Below are positions 53,009 to 61,567 of a stretch of DNA of 64,000 nt, piece by piece. The notes beneath the pieces were generated by a model. It was not told the origin of the DNA and ran no database searches. It saw only the letters and a list, made by a program, of their open reading frames with translations. Origin of the DNA: Orbus sasakiae (GTDB taxonomy: Bacteria; Pseudomonadota; Gammaproteobacteria; Enterobacterales; Orbaceae). Made by a program: the position numbers and the translations under genes. The stretch is taken from positions 496,001 through 560,000 of the forward strand of contig NZ_BAABHY010000001.1 of assembly GCF_039542345.1 (NCBI RefSeq). The letters are read 5' to 3'. The stretch's first letter is position 1; each line of letters starts with the position of its first letter.

Positions 53009-56000
53009 ATGACAATGTATATCGAACGGCACTTAAACGATAACAAAGGAAATCAAATTCACGAAAAGGATATATTTGATTCCTCAACATGTGCCATAAT
53101 TCTCGGTGAGCCGGGTGCGGGAAAAACTGATTTATTAAATAACCTTGCTAATAAATTTGAAACAAAATGCTTTTCAGCTTCCGACTTTAGACTTTTACCT
53201 TTGTGTGAAAATCTTCAAACTCTTATTGTTGATGGTTTTGATGAAGTAACTAAGCTTGATCAGTATTCGATTGATTTAATAATAAAAAAAATATTTGAAG
53301 TGCAACCTAAAAACTTAATTTTATCTTGTAGAGCAAGTGAGTGGAGCAAAAAAAGTTTTGATAGGTTAATTAAAATCGGAACAGAATTAGAATCTAAAAC
53401 CTATTATTTAACGGCTTTTAGTCTAATTGAACAGCGTCTGTATATTGAAGAAAAACATCCATCAATAAATTTCATAACATTTATTACAGATGTTGCTCGA
53501 TTAGGATTTAGTGAGCTTCTATCTAATCCACTATTTCTAAAACTGTTTTCATTAACTTATGCGCAAAGCAATAAAGTTTGTGATTCAAAAATAGAATTAT
53601 TCGATGAATCAATTGAGAAACTTGCGGCTGAACACAATGAATATCATCAGCATAACCGAAGATATTCATCGAATCAGATCATTACAGCATCGGAACAAAT
53701 TTTTGCCAAATTGTTGCTATCTGGTTATTCAGGTGTCACTTTAAGAGAAGCATTACAAAATGAAAATTATTGTTATTTATATGCTCTAACCAAAGATATA
53801 GATAAACACTTGTTAGAATATACAATTGAGTCACAATTATTTAAACCAGCCAACTCCTCAGATTTATATATCCCAGTTCATCGCCTTATTGCTGAAATAT
53901 CAGCAGCTAAATATTTAAGTCGACGAATTGGTGATGAAAAAGATCAACTTACCTTGAAGCGTTGTTTGTCGATCATTGCTCCAAATAATCTACTAAGACA
54001 GGAGTTAAGGGGGCTCATCAGTTGGTTAACTCTTTTTGTAAAAGATGAATATCAACACATATTAATTGAGCTTGATCCTTATTCTATAATTGCCAATGGT
54101 GACTCAAAATCATTATCTTTATCTACAAAAATTAAATTACTACATGCGCTTGCTAAGTTAGAAAAAAATGATCCTTATTTCAGGCGTAATGATATACGAC
54201 CAATAGCGGATAGTCGGCATTTTTTTACATATGAAATGATTGAAGAGGTAAAAATAATACTTTCTAGAACAGGCAATAGCGATTTATTTGATTTAGTTTT
54301 ACGATCTTTAGAAGATGTTGATAATAATATTATTATTGCTTTATTTGATACACTAAGCGATGTTTTATTTGATGTTAATCAAGATAAATATAATCGCATG
54401 TATGCGTTAAAAGTGCTATCAAAAATTCCCATTTTTGAAGTTCAAACGGTATTAGAACGGTTTATCACTGAAAATAGTCTAGCTTCTTTAGAACTGTGTG
54501 ATTATTTAATTGAACATTGTGATACGTCAAATATTGATAAAAAGTATTTTTTACAATTATTTAAGCTTTTCATACCATTATATAATAACCATTCAGATGA
54601 ATGGGATGGGAAATTCAATCATAATTTAGTGAAATATGTTGTACAAAAACTGAATCTGATTACAGTTGAATATTTACTTGATGAATTATCTTCAGATATT
54701 AAATGTATCTGTGGAAAAGATAATTATAATTGTTATTGCAAGACAGGGATAAGTACAATTATTGGGCAACTGTTTGATCGCTATTTTGAATTGCAAATAA
54801 TGACTAATTATGCCTCTGCTGAAAGAATGTATAGTTGGATAAAAGATTTATATTTTCATCAGACTATCACATCAGACAAATCACTATCCGTAAAATCTTT
54901 ACAAGAAAATAATACGCTTAGGCAAAGCATTCAATTATTAATATTTAGTCATTCATACGATGTTAGACAAACAAAGCAAATAATTACACATATTCATTCT
55001 GGATTAGAACTTTCATTAGATGATACTCAATTCATAATTGAGTATGCATACGAAAATAATAATTTATTTTTGTGGGAAGGCTTTTATCATCCTCATTTCC
55101 TTAAAAGAAGTAATGATGAATTGCAATCAATTAGAATGTTGATGAAACATCATGCTAACCATAAGCCTGAATTTATGAAAACATGGGCTAAATTTAATAA
55201 CAGCAAAACTAAGAGGGAACTTCAAAAAATTAGTTCTGTCGGTCGTAACTATCGTCGACTGCGAAAACGTTGGGAAAAAAGAAACAGAACAAAAAAACAA
55301 CAAGATCAAGAATATATTACAAAGCATTATGAGGATATAAAACAAGGTAAACATTGGGGATTGTTACAAATATTTGCGTATGATTATTTAGTTAACCCAA
55401 CAAATAAAAAAGTTGAATATGATCCTGAATTATCGATTAAGGCACTTAAAAATAGTTTGCCATTTGTTATAGAGAATTTGCCGACAGTGGAACTGACAAT
55501 ACAGGAAAATTGGCAAAGTTTTATTATGGTGTGCCATGCGATTACGTTATTGTTTTTTCGTGAAGAGTGTTTATTAAATCGTTTGCCACCCGATATGCTG
55601 AAACTCGTTAAATATGATATTAGGTCATATTATAGTAGTGAGACTTATTTACCTGATGAAAAAAATAGGTTCAAACAAGCAATTGATCACTGCCTGTTTG
55701 ATGATACATATAGTCAAGAAGATTATTTTAGAGAGTTCATTACTCCTCGATTACAAAAAAATACACCACATGTCGATTTAAGTATTCTTTATGAGCAAGA
55801 TAAGTTGGTACCTTGTGCTGAAAAGCTATCGAAAGAGTGGCTAGAAGTTTATAGTAAACACTCATCGATTGATACAACAAAAACTCTTTTTGACATGTGT
55901 ATCACTTACGAAAGTAACCAAGATTTTTTAAAAGATTTCATAACGGAACAATGCAATTATTATCGAGATGTATGGGGTTATGAACCACCAGCTATTAGTA

Positions 56001-57016
56001 CAATAGCTAAAAGAAAATTTTGGTATATTCGTGAGTTTTTATTAATTGGTGAACTTGATTTTGTTTGGAATGCATTAAAGTGTGATAAAAATATAGTGTT
56101 AGATTTTAATAGTATTATCAATCATTATTCACATCATAAGCATTCATGGGCAAAGTTTACTGCGGATAAAGTCTATAAAATATTAGATGCTTTTATCCTT
56201 GTCTGGCCTGAGGTTGAATTATCTCTAATTTTTGGCTCAGGAAGCCCACCGGGAGAATTAGCTTACCATTTTCTACAAGATCTTATTTGGTATTTAGATA
56301 AAGATGAACCAGAAAATACTATCTCTATGATTGATAAAATGCTTAGTGATGAGCGATTTGTTAGTTTTTACAGGTCACTTAAACATATTCAATATACTGC
56401 ACAACAAAAAAGGGCGTTAGGTTGCTATTCACCACCTACGATTAATCAAATTATACAATTTTTAGACCAGAATCGTATCGCTTCGGTTGAAGACTTACGT
56501 TCCCTTTTAATTGAAAAATTTGAAGAAGTACAAAAGTACTTAAAAGGTGCAGAAACCGATCCCTTAACGGTCTTTTATAAAGATGGCAAACATATAGAGG
56601 AAAATACCGCAAGGAATCGATTGGTTGAATATTTAAAACCTAAAGTCGAACCATTAAATATTGTTGTATCTATTGAGCATCATATGGCCTCAAGCAATCG
56701 TTGTGATATTACATGCACAGTTTCAATTGATGGTAAGCAAAATCTACTTGTGATAGAAGTAAAAGGACAATGGCATAAAGAATTATATAGCGCAGCTAAG
56801 AAACAATTGTACGAGCGCTATGCTATTCATCCTAATGCAGCAGATCAAGGAATATATTTAGTGTTATGGTATGGTAAACATGTTGAAATCGCTGGTAAAA
56901 AATCTTCAACTATTAACTCTCCAGAAGAGTTGAAAGATTCAATAGAAAAAGAAATACCGAAAGAATTAATAGGGAAGATTGATGTTTTTGTTCTGGATCT
57001 GTCGGAGCAAACTTAA
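53009..57016 (+). CDS. Large NACHT/STAND-like NTPase with C-terminal PD-(D/E)XK nuclease, candidate defence protein
   Basis: 1335 aa. The P-loop is near the N-terminus: Walker A GEPGAGKT (residues 33-40), Walker B-like LIVDGFDEV (72-80) and sensor-like LILSCRASEW (103-112), the NACHT pattern. Residues about 200-1150 are predicted helical with repeat-like character and probably form the sensor. At 1185-1310 there is a restriction-endonuclease-like domain with Asp1233 (NRCDIT), Glu1250-Val-Lys1252 (LVIEVKGQW) and the trailing helix SAAKKQLYERYA. The architecture suggests a sensor NTPase that unleashes a nuclease on infection. The gene is much more AT-rich than the cus genes. It starts 72 bp after the RadC-like gene without a clear ribosome site. 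Defence is inferred. Confidence 0.8.
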   Translation: MTMYIERHLNDNKGNQIHEKDIFDSSTCAIILGEPGAGKTDLLNNLANKFETKCFSASDFRLLPLCENLQTLIVDGFDEVTKLDQYSIDLIIKKIFEVQPKNLILSCRASEWSKKSFDRLIKIGTELESKTYYLTAFSLIEQRLYIEEKHPSINFITFITDVARLGFSELLSNPLFLKLFSLTYAQSNKVCDSKIELFDESIEKLAAEHNEYHQHNRRYSSNQIITASEQIFAKLLLSGYSGVTLREALQNENYCYLYALTKDIDKHLLEYTIESQLFKPANSSDLYIPVHRLIAEISAAKYLSRRIGDEKDQLTLKRCLSIIAPNNLLRQELRGLISWLTLFVKDEYQHILIELDPYSIIANGDSKSLSLSTKIKLLHALAKLEKNDPYFRRNDIRPIADSRHFFTYEMIEEVKIILSRTGNSDLFDLVLRSLEDVDNNIIIALFDTLSDVLFDVNQDKYNRMYALKVLSKIPIFEVQTVLERFITENSLASLELCDYLIEHCDTSNIDKKYFLQLFKLFIPLYNNHSDEWDGKFNHNLVKYVVQKLNLITVEYLLDELSSDIKCICGKDNYNCYCKTGISTIIGQLFDRYFELQIMTNYASAERMYSWIKDLYFHQTITSDKSLSVKSLQENNTLRQSIQLLIFSHSYDVRQTKQIITHIHSGLELSLDDTQFIIEYAYENNNLFLWEGFYHPHFLKRSNDELQSIRMLMKHHANHKPEFMKTWAKFNNSKTKRELQKISSVGRNYRRLRKRWEKRNRTKKQQDQEYITKHYEDIKQGKHWGLLQIFAYDYLVNPTNKKVEYDPELSIKALKNSLPFVIENLPTVELTIQENWQSFIMVCHAITLLFFREECLLNRLPPDMLKLVKYDIRSYYSSETYLPDEKNRFKQAIDHCLFDDTYSQEDYFREFITPRLQKNTPHVDLSILYEQDKLVPCAEKLSKEWLEVYSKHSSIDTTKTLFDMCITYESNQDFLKDFITEQCNYYRDVWGYEPPAISTIAKRKFWYIREFLLIGELDFVWNALKCDKNIVLDFNSIINHYSHHKHSWAKFTADKVYKILDAFILVWPEVELSLIFGSGSPPGELAYHFLQDLIWYLDKDEPENTISMIDKMLSDERFVSFYRSLKHIQYTAQQKRALGCYSPPTINQIIQFLDQNRIASVEDLRSLLIEKFEEVQKYLKGAETDPLTVFYKDGKHIEENTARNRLVEYLKPKVEPLNIVVSIEHHMASSNRCDITCTVSIDGKQNLLVIEVKGQWHKELYSAAKKQLYERYAIHPNAADQGIYLVLWYGKHVEIAGKKSSTINSPEELKDSIEKEIPKELIGKIDVFVLDLSEQT

Positions 57017-57092
57017 TCAGATTCCCCCATTAGCAATCAAATAACAAATAAGATAAACTCTACCAACGTGAATAACCATCAACTCGACATCT

Positions 57093-57896
57093 ATGAAGCT
57101 ATGTGATTTTAAACCTAACCCTCTGCTTGCGCCGTATATCAATCGATATTGGTCGTGGCAAGACGAGTGCCATTTGCCGGATATCTTGCCGGGCAGTGGG
57201 GCGGAGTTGTTTTTTTATTATCAGCAACCGGCAAATAAAATTACGGTTGATTCACATATCGTCAAGCAAGCATCGTCGGTGTTGATTGCGCCGCGCACGA
57301 CACGCTTTCAGTTTCAGCAACATAGCCCGTTATCGTTCATATCCGTGCGATTTAAAATTGGCGCTTTACGTCATTTTTGCCCGATGCCAACGATTGAATT
57401 GACCGATAAGTTATATTCCGTTCAAGATTTGTGGGGCAATAAAGGCGAGCAGGTTTTACATCAGGTGTGCGCAGCACCGAGTCATGCGTCACGCATTGAT
57501 ATCATTGAGCAGTTTTTGATGAGCCAATTGGCGATCAATTTTAAACATGAGCACCCATGGCTTGATTACGCTTTTCATCAGATTTATTACCGGCAATCCA
57601 CCTTAGATGCCGTTATTGACGAGACGCACATTGGTGTGCGCCATTTTCAACGTGTGGTGAAGCAAAACAGCGGTGTCAGCCCTAAATATTTGCAACGCAT
57701 CATCAAAATACAGGCGGTAATTCGTTATTTACTGCTGCACAAAAAAACACAATATTTAGATTGTGCTTTGTCACATGGTTATTATGATCAGTCCCATTTT
57801 ATTAAAGACTTTAAGCATTTTACGGAACAAACGCCCACCGATTACTTTCAAGACGCTAACTTCATGTCGCATTTTTACAATCCCCCTTTACGTTAA
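57093..57896 (+). CDS. AraC-family transcriptional regulator
   Basis: 267 aa. The N-terminal cupin-like part (LAPYINRYWSWQDECHLPDI, LPGSGAELFFYYQQP) is of the type found in DUF6597-AraC regulators. The C-terminal double helix-turn-helix (STLDAVIDETHIGVRHFQRV; GYYDQSHFIKDFKHFTEQTP) is typical of AraC. The ligand is unknown. The small gene at 57949 follows 52 bp later in the same direction and is a likely target or partner. Confidence 0.85.
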   Translation: MKLCDFKPNPLLAPYINRYWSWQDECHLPDILPGSGAELFFYYQQPANKITVDSHIVKQASSVLIAPRTTRFQFQQHSPLSFISVRFKIGALRHFCPMPTIELTDKLYSVQDLWGNKGEQVLHQVCAAPSHASRIDIIEQFLMSQLAINFKHEHPWLDYAFHQIYYRQSTLDAVIDETHIGVRHFQRVVKQNSGVSPKYLQRIIKIQAVIRYLLLHKKTQYLDCALSHGYYDQSHFIKDFKHFTEQTPTDYFQDANFMSHFYNPPLR

Positions 57897-57948
57897 TTAC
57901 GCATAATTGCTAGCAGTTAAACCGACATACAATGATAAGGAGAACATA

Positions 57949-58254
57949 ATGTCACTTAAAGCTGCATTTATTTTTATTGCTCAAGAAGGTAACCCAACCA
58001 TTCACCATGGCTTAGTCGAAACAGGCAGCGTGTCCGTTGGCACGTATGCGGTAAACAGTTACACCGCCGCGGCTGAACTGGCCAAAGAGTTGGTTAATGA
58101 AGGTTTTATTGCTATTGAGTTATGTGGTGGGTTTGGGATTGAAGGCGTTGCCAAAGTTAAACAAGCAGTAAATGATAAAATCGTCGTGGGCGTTGTGCGT
58201 TTTGATCATCACCCTGGCTTAGGGCACATCAGCGGTGACGATGTGTTTGAATAA
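57949..58254 (+). CDS. DUF6506-like small protein
   Basis: 101 aa, soluble alpha/beta protein with AAFIFIAQEGNP, AIELCGGFGIEGVAKVKQAV and VGVVRFDHHPGL. I recall this as the DUF6506 family, function unknown. A strong aaggag ribosome site precedes the ATG at 57949; the in-frame start at 57907 is rejected. It follows an AraC regulator. Confidence 0.8.
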   Translation: MSLKAAFIFIAQEGNPTIHHGLVETGSVSVGTYAVNSYTAAAELAKELVNEGFIAIELCGGFGIEGVAKVKQAVNDKIVVGVVRFDHHPGLGHISGDDVFE

Positions 58255-58278
58255 GCACGATTCACGCTCATCCATCAT

Positions 58279-58304
58279 CATTTTGCGAGTTCGCTCGCAA
58301 AATG
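58279..58304. other. Perfect 11-bp hairpin with UUCG-type loop
   Basis: CATTTTGCGAG-TTCG-CTCGCAAAATG. It shares the TTTGCGAG/CTCGCAAA core with hairpins in the 117-bp repeats. There is no T run on either side, so it is not a standard terminator, though it lies 24 bp after the DUF6506-like gene. Confidence 0.85.
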
Positions 58305-58443
58305 AACATGTGGGGCTGGATTTATTTACCTTGATGTGATTTTCACGTATTAGCTTATCACTATCGGCTAGCGGGTATTGGATTTAACCCATTTAGTCGC
58401 ACTGACTCTGTGCCAATAAACTTAACCCCATTTGATTAACGCT

Positions 58444-58662
58444 TTAAACATACCAATTTAGTGCATTGATAATGACCATACACAGAATTAAAAATAGGTA
58501 AAACATCAGTAAAGTCAGTACTGTGCGCCCAAAACTGGCCAGCCAACTTTTTCGCCGAATGGCGTATTCAACGCTTGCAAACAGCAACGAAAAGAGTAGG
58601 CCAATGATGGAGGGAATAACCACCAACGCAAGTAGTGCATCAACCGGATCGAGAAAAAACAT
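58444..58662 (-). CDS. Small membrane protein co-transcribed with cusRS
   Basis: 72 aa with two hydrophobic segments (ALLALVVIPSIIGLLFSLLF, about 9-28, and TVLTLLMFYLFLILCMVIIN, about 47-66) joined by a basic loop (YAIRRKSWLASFGR). It starts 4 bp after the cusS stop on the same strand, so coupling is likely. I do not recognise a family; it could modulate the sensor kinase or simply ride along. Confidence 0.65.
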   Translation of the reverse strand: MFFLDPVDALLALVVIPSIIGLLFSLLFASVEYAIRRKSWLASFGRTVLTLLMFYLFLILCMVIINALNWYV

Positions 58663-58666
58663 CGTA

Positions 58667-60052
58667 TTATACCTTATGCTTAGGGAGTGTTAGGCTAAAA
58701 CAGGTTAGCCGATGGATAGATGACACGGTAATCGTACCTTGATGGGCAGCGATGATTGAAGCCGTAATTGCCAGCCCCAATCCTACACCCTCTTTGCCGT
58801 GGCTGCGCACACGATCAGCACGGTAAAAGCGTTCAAACAGGTGCGGTAAATGCGTTTCATCAATAGTGTCGCCTGTATTTTTGACAGTTAATAACACGTG
58901 GTCAGTGTGCTCGCTAATCTCCAGTGCTATAACGGTACCGGCTTCGCCATAGTTGATTGCGTTGGCGATCAGGTTGCTGATGGCTCGGCGCAATAAGTTC
59001 TTATCACCACACAGCATGGCTTGACCGGTCAGCTGGAGTGTCATTGATTTGTCCTGCGCTAAGTAATCATAAAATTCAAACAGTTGGTTGATTTCATCAT
59101 GCAATGCAAATGGTGCAGGTTCAGGCTGAATTAAGCCATGATCGGACTTGGCTAAAAACAGTAGGTTTGTCACCATGCGAGTTAGCTGATCGAGCGCTTC
59201 GGCATTATCTTGCATGGCTTTTTGGTATTCTGCAACGCTGCGCGGCCTTGATAACATGACCTGATTTTGCATTTTTAGGGTACTCAGTGGCGTACGCAGT
59301 TCATGTGCCAAGTCAGATGAAAAACCAATCAAACGTTGGAACGAGTGATGTAACCGATCTAACATGGCGTTATACGTGGCAGTTAGCTGTGCGATTTCAG
59401 CATAGCTTTGGCTGACGGGGATACGTTGGTCAAGGTTATTGACGGTGATTTGTTCGGTCTGTTGCATCAATGTATGCAGCGGGCTTAAGCCTTTTTTTGC
59501 TACTAAGCAGGCCAATAACCCCATTAATAACGCCGCGATGGCAATGCTAAACCATATTGAGTAACGAAACGACGCTAAAAAGGTTTCATGGTGATTAATA
59601 TTGAGGGCCACGATTAAAGTGGCAGGTTTGCCCAGTAAGTCAATTGGCTGAGTCAGCATGCGGTAGCTGTTTTGTGGGCCATATCTGCTACTAAGCTGTT
59701 GACTGAGTGCTTCCTCAATCATTGCTGGTGTGGTAATCGGATGATTATTATCTTGATATACGGGTTGATTATGGTCATCAACAATCAAGACGCTAAAACC
59801 GTGTTCATTGTGTGCGGCATCATTTGCAACATGATTTAGGGTGCTTGGCAGTTGGTTGAGTTCGGTCACATTATGCAGGCGATGGATAAGGTGTTTGCTT
59901 TGGGCGCTTAGCATCATCCGGTCTTGCGAAATAAAATGTTGATTGACCGCATAAAGCACGGCAACGCCCAGTAACAGTAATACCAATAGTGCCGCCGCTG
60001 AAAACATCACGGCTAAACGAAAGGTGAGCGAGTGCATCATGCGCCTTAACAT
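58667..60052 (-). CDS. cusS: CusS-like heavy-metal sensor histidine kinase
   Basis: 461 aa. Membrane helix 1 (LAVMFSAAALLVLLLLGVAV), a periplasmic sensor of about 130 residues, helix 2 (IWFSIAIAALLMGLLACLVA), HAMP, then the dimerisation/phospho-His box DLAHELRTPLSTLK and ATPase boxes (NLIANAINYGEAG; GVGLGLAITASIIAAH). It belongs to the heavy-metal sensor kinase group of CusS. It overlaps cusR by 7 bases. It presumably senses periplasmic Cu(I)/Ag(I) and controls cusCFBA, now about 7 kb away. Confidence 0.88.
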   Translation of the reverse strand: MLRRMMHSLTFRLAVMFSAAALLVLLLLGVAVLYAVNQHFISQDRMMLSAQSKHLIHRLHNVTELNQLPSTLNHVANDAAHNEHGFSVLIVDDHNQPVYQDNNHPITTPAMIEEALSQQLSSRYGPQNSYRMLTQPIDLLGKPATLIVALNINHHETFLASFRYSIWFSIAIAALLMGLLACLVAKKGLSPLHTLMQQTEQITVNNLDQRIPVSQSYAEIAQLTATYNAMLDRLHHSFQRLIGFSSDLAHELRTPLSTLKMQNQVMLSRPRSVAEYQKAMQDNAEALDQLTRMVTNLLFLAKSDHGLIQPEPAPFALHDEINQLFEFYDYLAQDKSMTLQLTGQAMLCGDKNLLRRAISNLIANAINYGEAGTVIALEISEHTDHVLLTVKNTGDTIDETHLPHLFERFYRADRVRSHGKEGVGLGLAITASIIAAHQGTITVSSIHRLTCFSLTLPKHKV

Positions 60053-60732
60053 TGGCGTTTGTCCTCAAGCACATACCCCATGCCACGTAAGGTGTGGATT
60101 AATTTCGGCTCATAGTTATCATCGATTTTACTGCGTAAACGGCGCATGGCAACGTCAATGACGTTGGTGTCGCTGTCAAAGTTCATGTCCCACACTTGCG
60201 AGGCGATTAACGAGCGGGTTAAGACTTCACCTTGCCGGCGTAACATCAATTCAAGGAGTGCAAACTCTTTGGCGGTTAAGTCAATGCGTGTGCCACTGCG
60301 GATCACAAAGCGTCGTTTAATATCAAGCTCTAAGTCGGCGATTTTTAATAATGAGGCATCATTCACATTGAGCATCGAACGGCGCAGTAGGGTACGAATA
60401 CGCGCTATTAATTCCGAAAAGTCAAACGGCTTAACAAGGTAATCATCAGCGCCCATCTCAAGCCCTTTCACCCGATCTGAAACCTGATCACGTGCAGAGA
60501 GCAATAAAATGGGCATCTGTTTACCCGCGTGGCGCACCGCATTTAAAATGGCCAGTCCATCAAGTTTAGGCAACATAATATCAAGAATAATCAGGTCGTA
60601 TTCTTGAGTGAGCGCTTGATGTAAGCCATCGACGCCATCATGCAATAAATCCACAATATAACCCGATTCGGTTAAACCTTGTTTAAGGTAATCGGCCATG
60701 CTTTGATTATCTTCGACGATAAGGAGTTTCAT
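60046..60732 (-). CDS. cusR: CusR-like response regulator
   Basis: 228 aa, OmpR family. The receiver domain has acidic Glu7-Asp8, phospho-Asp51 (LIILDIMLPKLDG) and Lys in DDYLVKPFDFSEL. The C-terminal winged helix has LTAKEFALLELMLRR and DVAMRRLRSKIDDNY. It agrees closely with CusR/CopR. The next gene (creB) is divergent, with 132 bp between starts. Confidence 0.9.
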   Translation of the reverse strand: MKLLIVEDNQSMADYLKQGLTESGYIVDLLHDGVDGLHQALTQEYDLIILDIMLPKLDGLAILNAVRHAGKQMPILLLSARDQVSDRVKGLEMGADDYLVKPFDFSELIARIRTLLRRSMLNVNDASLLKIADLELDIKRRFVIRSGTRIDLTAKEFALLELMLRRQGEVLTRSLIASQVWDMNFDSDTNVIDVAMRRLRSKIDDNYEPKLIHTLRGMGYVLEDKRQC

Positions 60733-60760
60733 CTTGGTTTGGTCGTTATCACGCTAGAAA

Positions 60761-60776
60761 ACAATAGCGTTATTGT
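60761..60776. promoter_or_regulatory. Palindrome in the cusR-creB divergent region
   Basis: ACAATA-GCGT-TATTGT is a perfect 6-bp inverted repeat centred about 35 bp before cusR. It may be an operator for CusR or another regulator. A TATAAT at 60827-60832 is a plausible -10 for creB. Confidence 0.35.
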
Positions 60777-60864
60777 ATCACTGTTAGGCGATGATGTAAT
60801 CAAGTGCACGATTAGTTAACTTTGTATATAATAGTGTCAATTATAATAAATAAAATAGGTTTGG

Positions 60865-61557
60865 ATGATGGTCAGTATTTGGTTGGTTGAAGATGAAGCA
60901 ACTATTGCAGATACCTTGGTTTATAAGCTTGAAAGCGAGCGCTTTAAGGTCCGTTGGTTTGAACGTGGGCAATTGCTGTTACAAGCCTTAGAGCAAGCCA
61001 AAACCTTGCCCAGTTTATTGATTTTAGATGTTGGCTTACCCGATATTATTGGTTTTGATTTGGCCAAGTTGATTTTAGCCAAATACGATATACCGATTAT
61101 ATTTTTAACGGCCCGTAATGAAGAGGTCGACCGTATTGTGGGGCTTGAAATTGGTGCCGATGATTATATCGCTAAGCCGTTTTCACCCCGAGAAGTATTA
61201 GCCCGCGTTAAAGTGATTTTACGTCGAGTTGTGCGCCAGCAATCAAGTGGCGCGATTGTACAAATTGGGCCATTTTTATTAGATGAAGATAGCGCATTTA
61301 TTCGCTATTATGATAAGCCATTAAAGTTGACACGTTATGAGTATTTGTTATTAAAAACATTTTTGTCGGCACCCAATCGTGTGTTTTCAAGAGCTCAGTT
61401 AATGGAGCGGGTTTGGCAGGATAATTTAGAGTCAATGGAACGCACAATTGATACCCATATAAAAACAATAAGGCAAAAATTAGTGGCAGTGAATTCGTCC
61501 TCTGATCTTCCGATTCAAACACATCGTGGATTAGGGTATTCGTTAAGTATTTTATAA
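60865..61557 (+). CDS. creB: CreB, response regulator of the CreBC system
   Basis: 230 aa, OmpR family. The receiver has acidic Glu9-Asp10, phospho-Asp55 (LLILDVGLPDIIGFDLAK) and Lys in DDYIAKPFSPREVLARVK. The winged helix contains LTRYEYLLLKTFLSAPNRVF and TIDTHIKTIRQKL. This closely matches CreB. The partner kinase follows 10 bp downstream. In E. coli CreBC responds to metabolic state and carbon source. Confidence 0.9.
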   Translation: MMVSIWLVEDEATIADTLVYKLESERFKVRWFERGQLLLQALEQAKTLPSLLILDVGLPDIIGFDLAKLILAKYDIPIIFLTARNEEVDRIVGLEIGADDYIAKPFSPREVLARVKVILRRVVRQQSSGAIVQIGPFLLDEDSAFIRYYDKPLKLTRYEYLLLKTFLSAPNRVFSRAQLMERVWQDNLESMERTIDTHIKTIRQKLVAVNSSSDLPIQTHRGLGYSLSIL

Positions 61558-61567
61558 GGCATTAGGT

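Noticed and set aside
53009..57016. Classical Avs defence protein
   Set aside because: The nuclease is C-terminal and the NTPase N-terminal, opposite to the usual Avs order, and the typical C-terminal TPR sensor is not evident, so I do not assign an Avs type.
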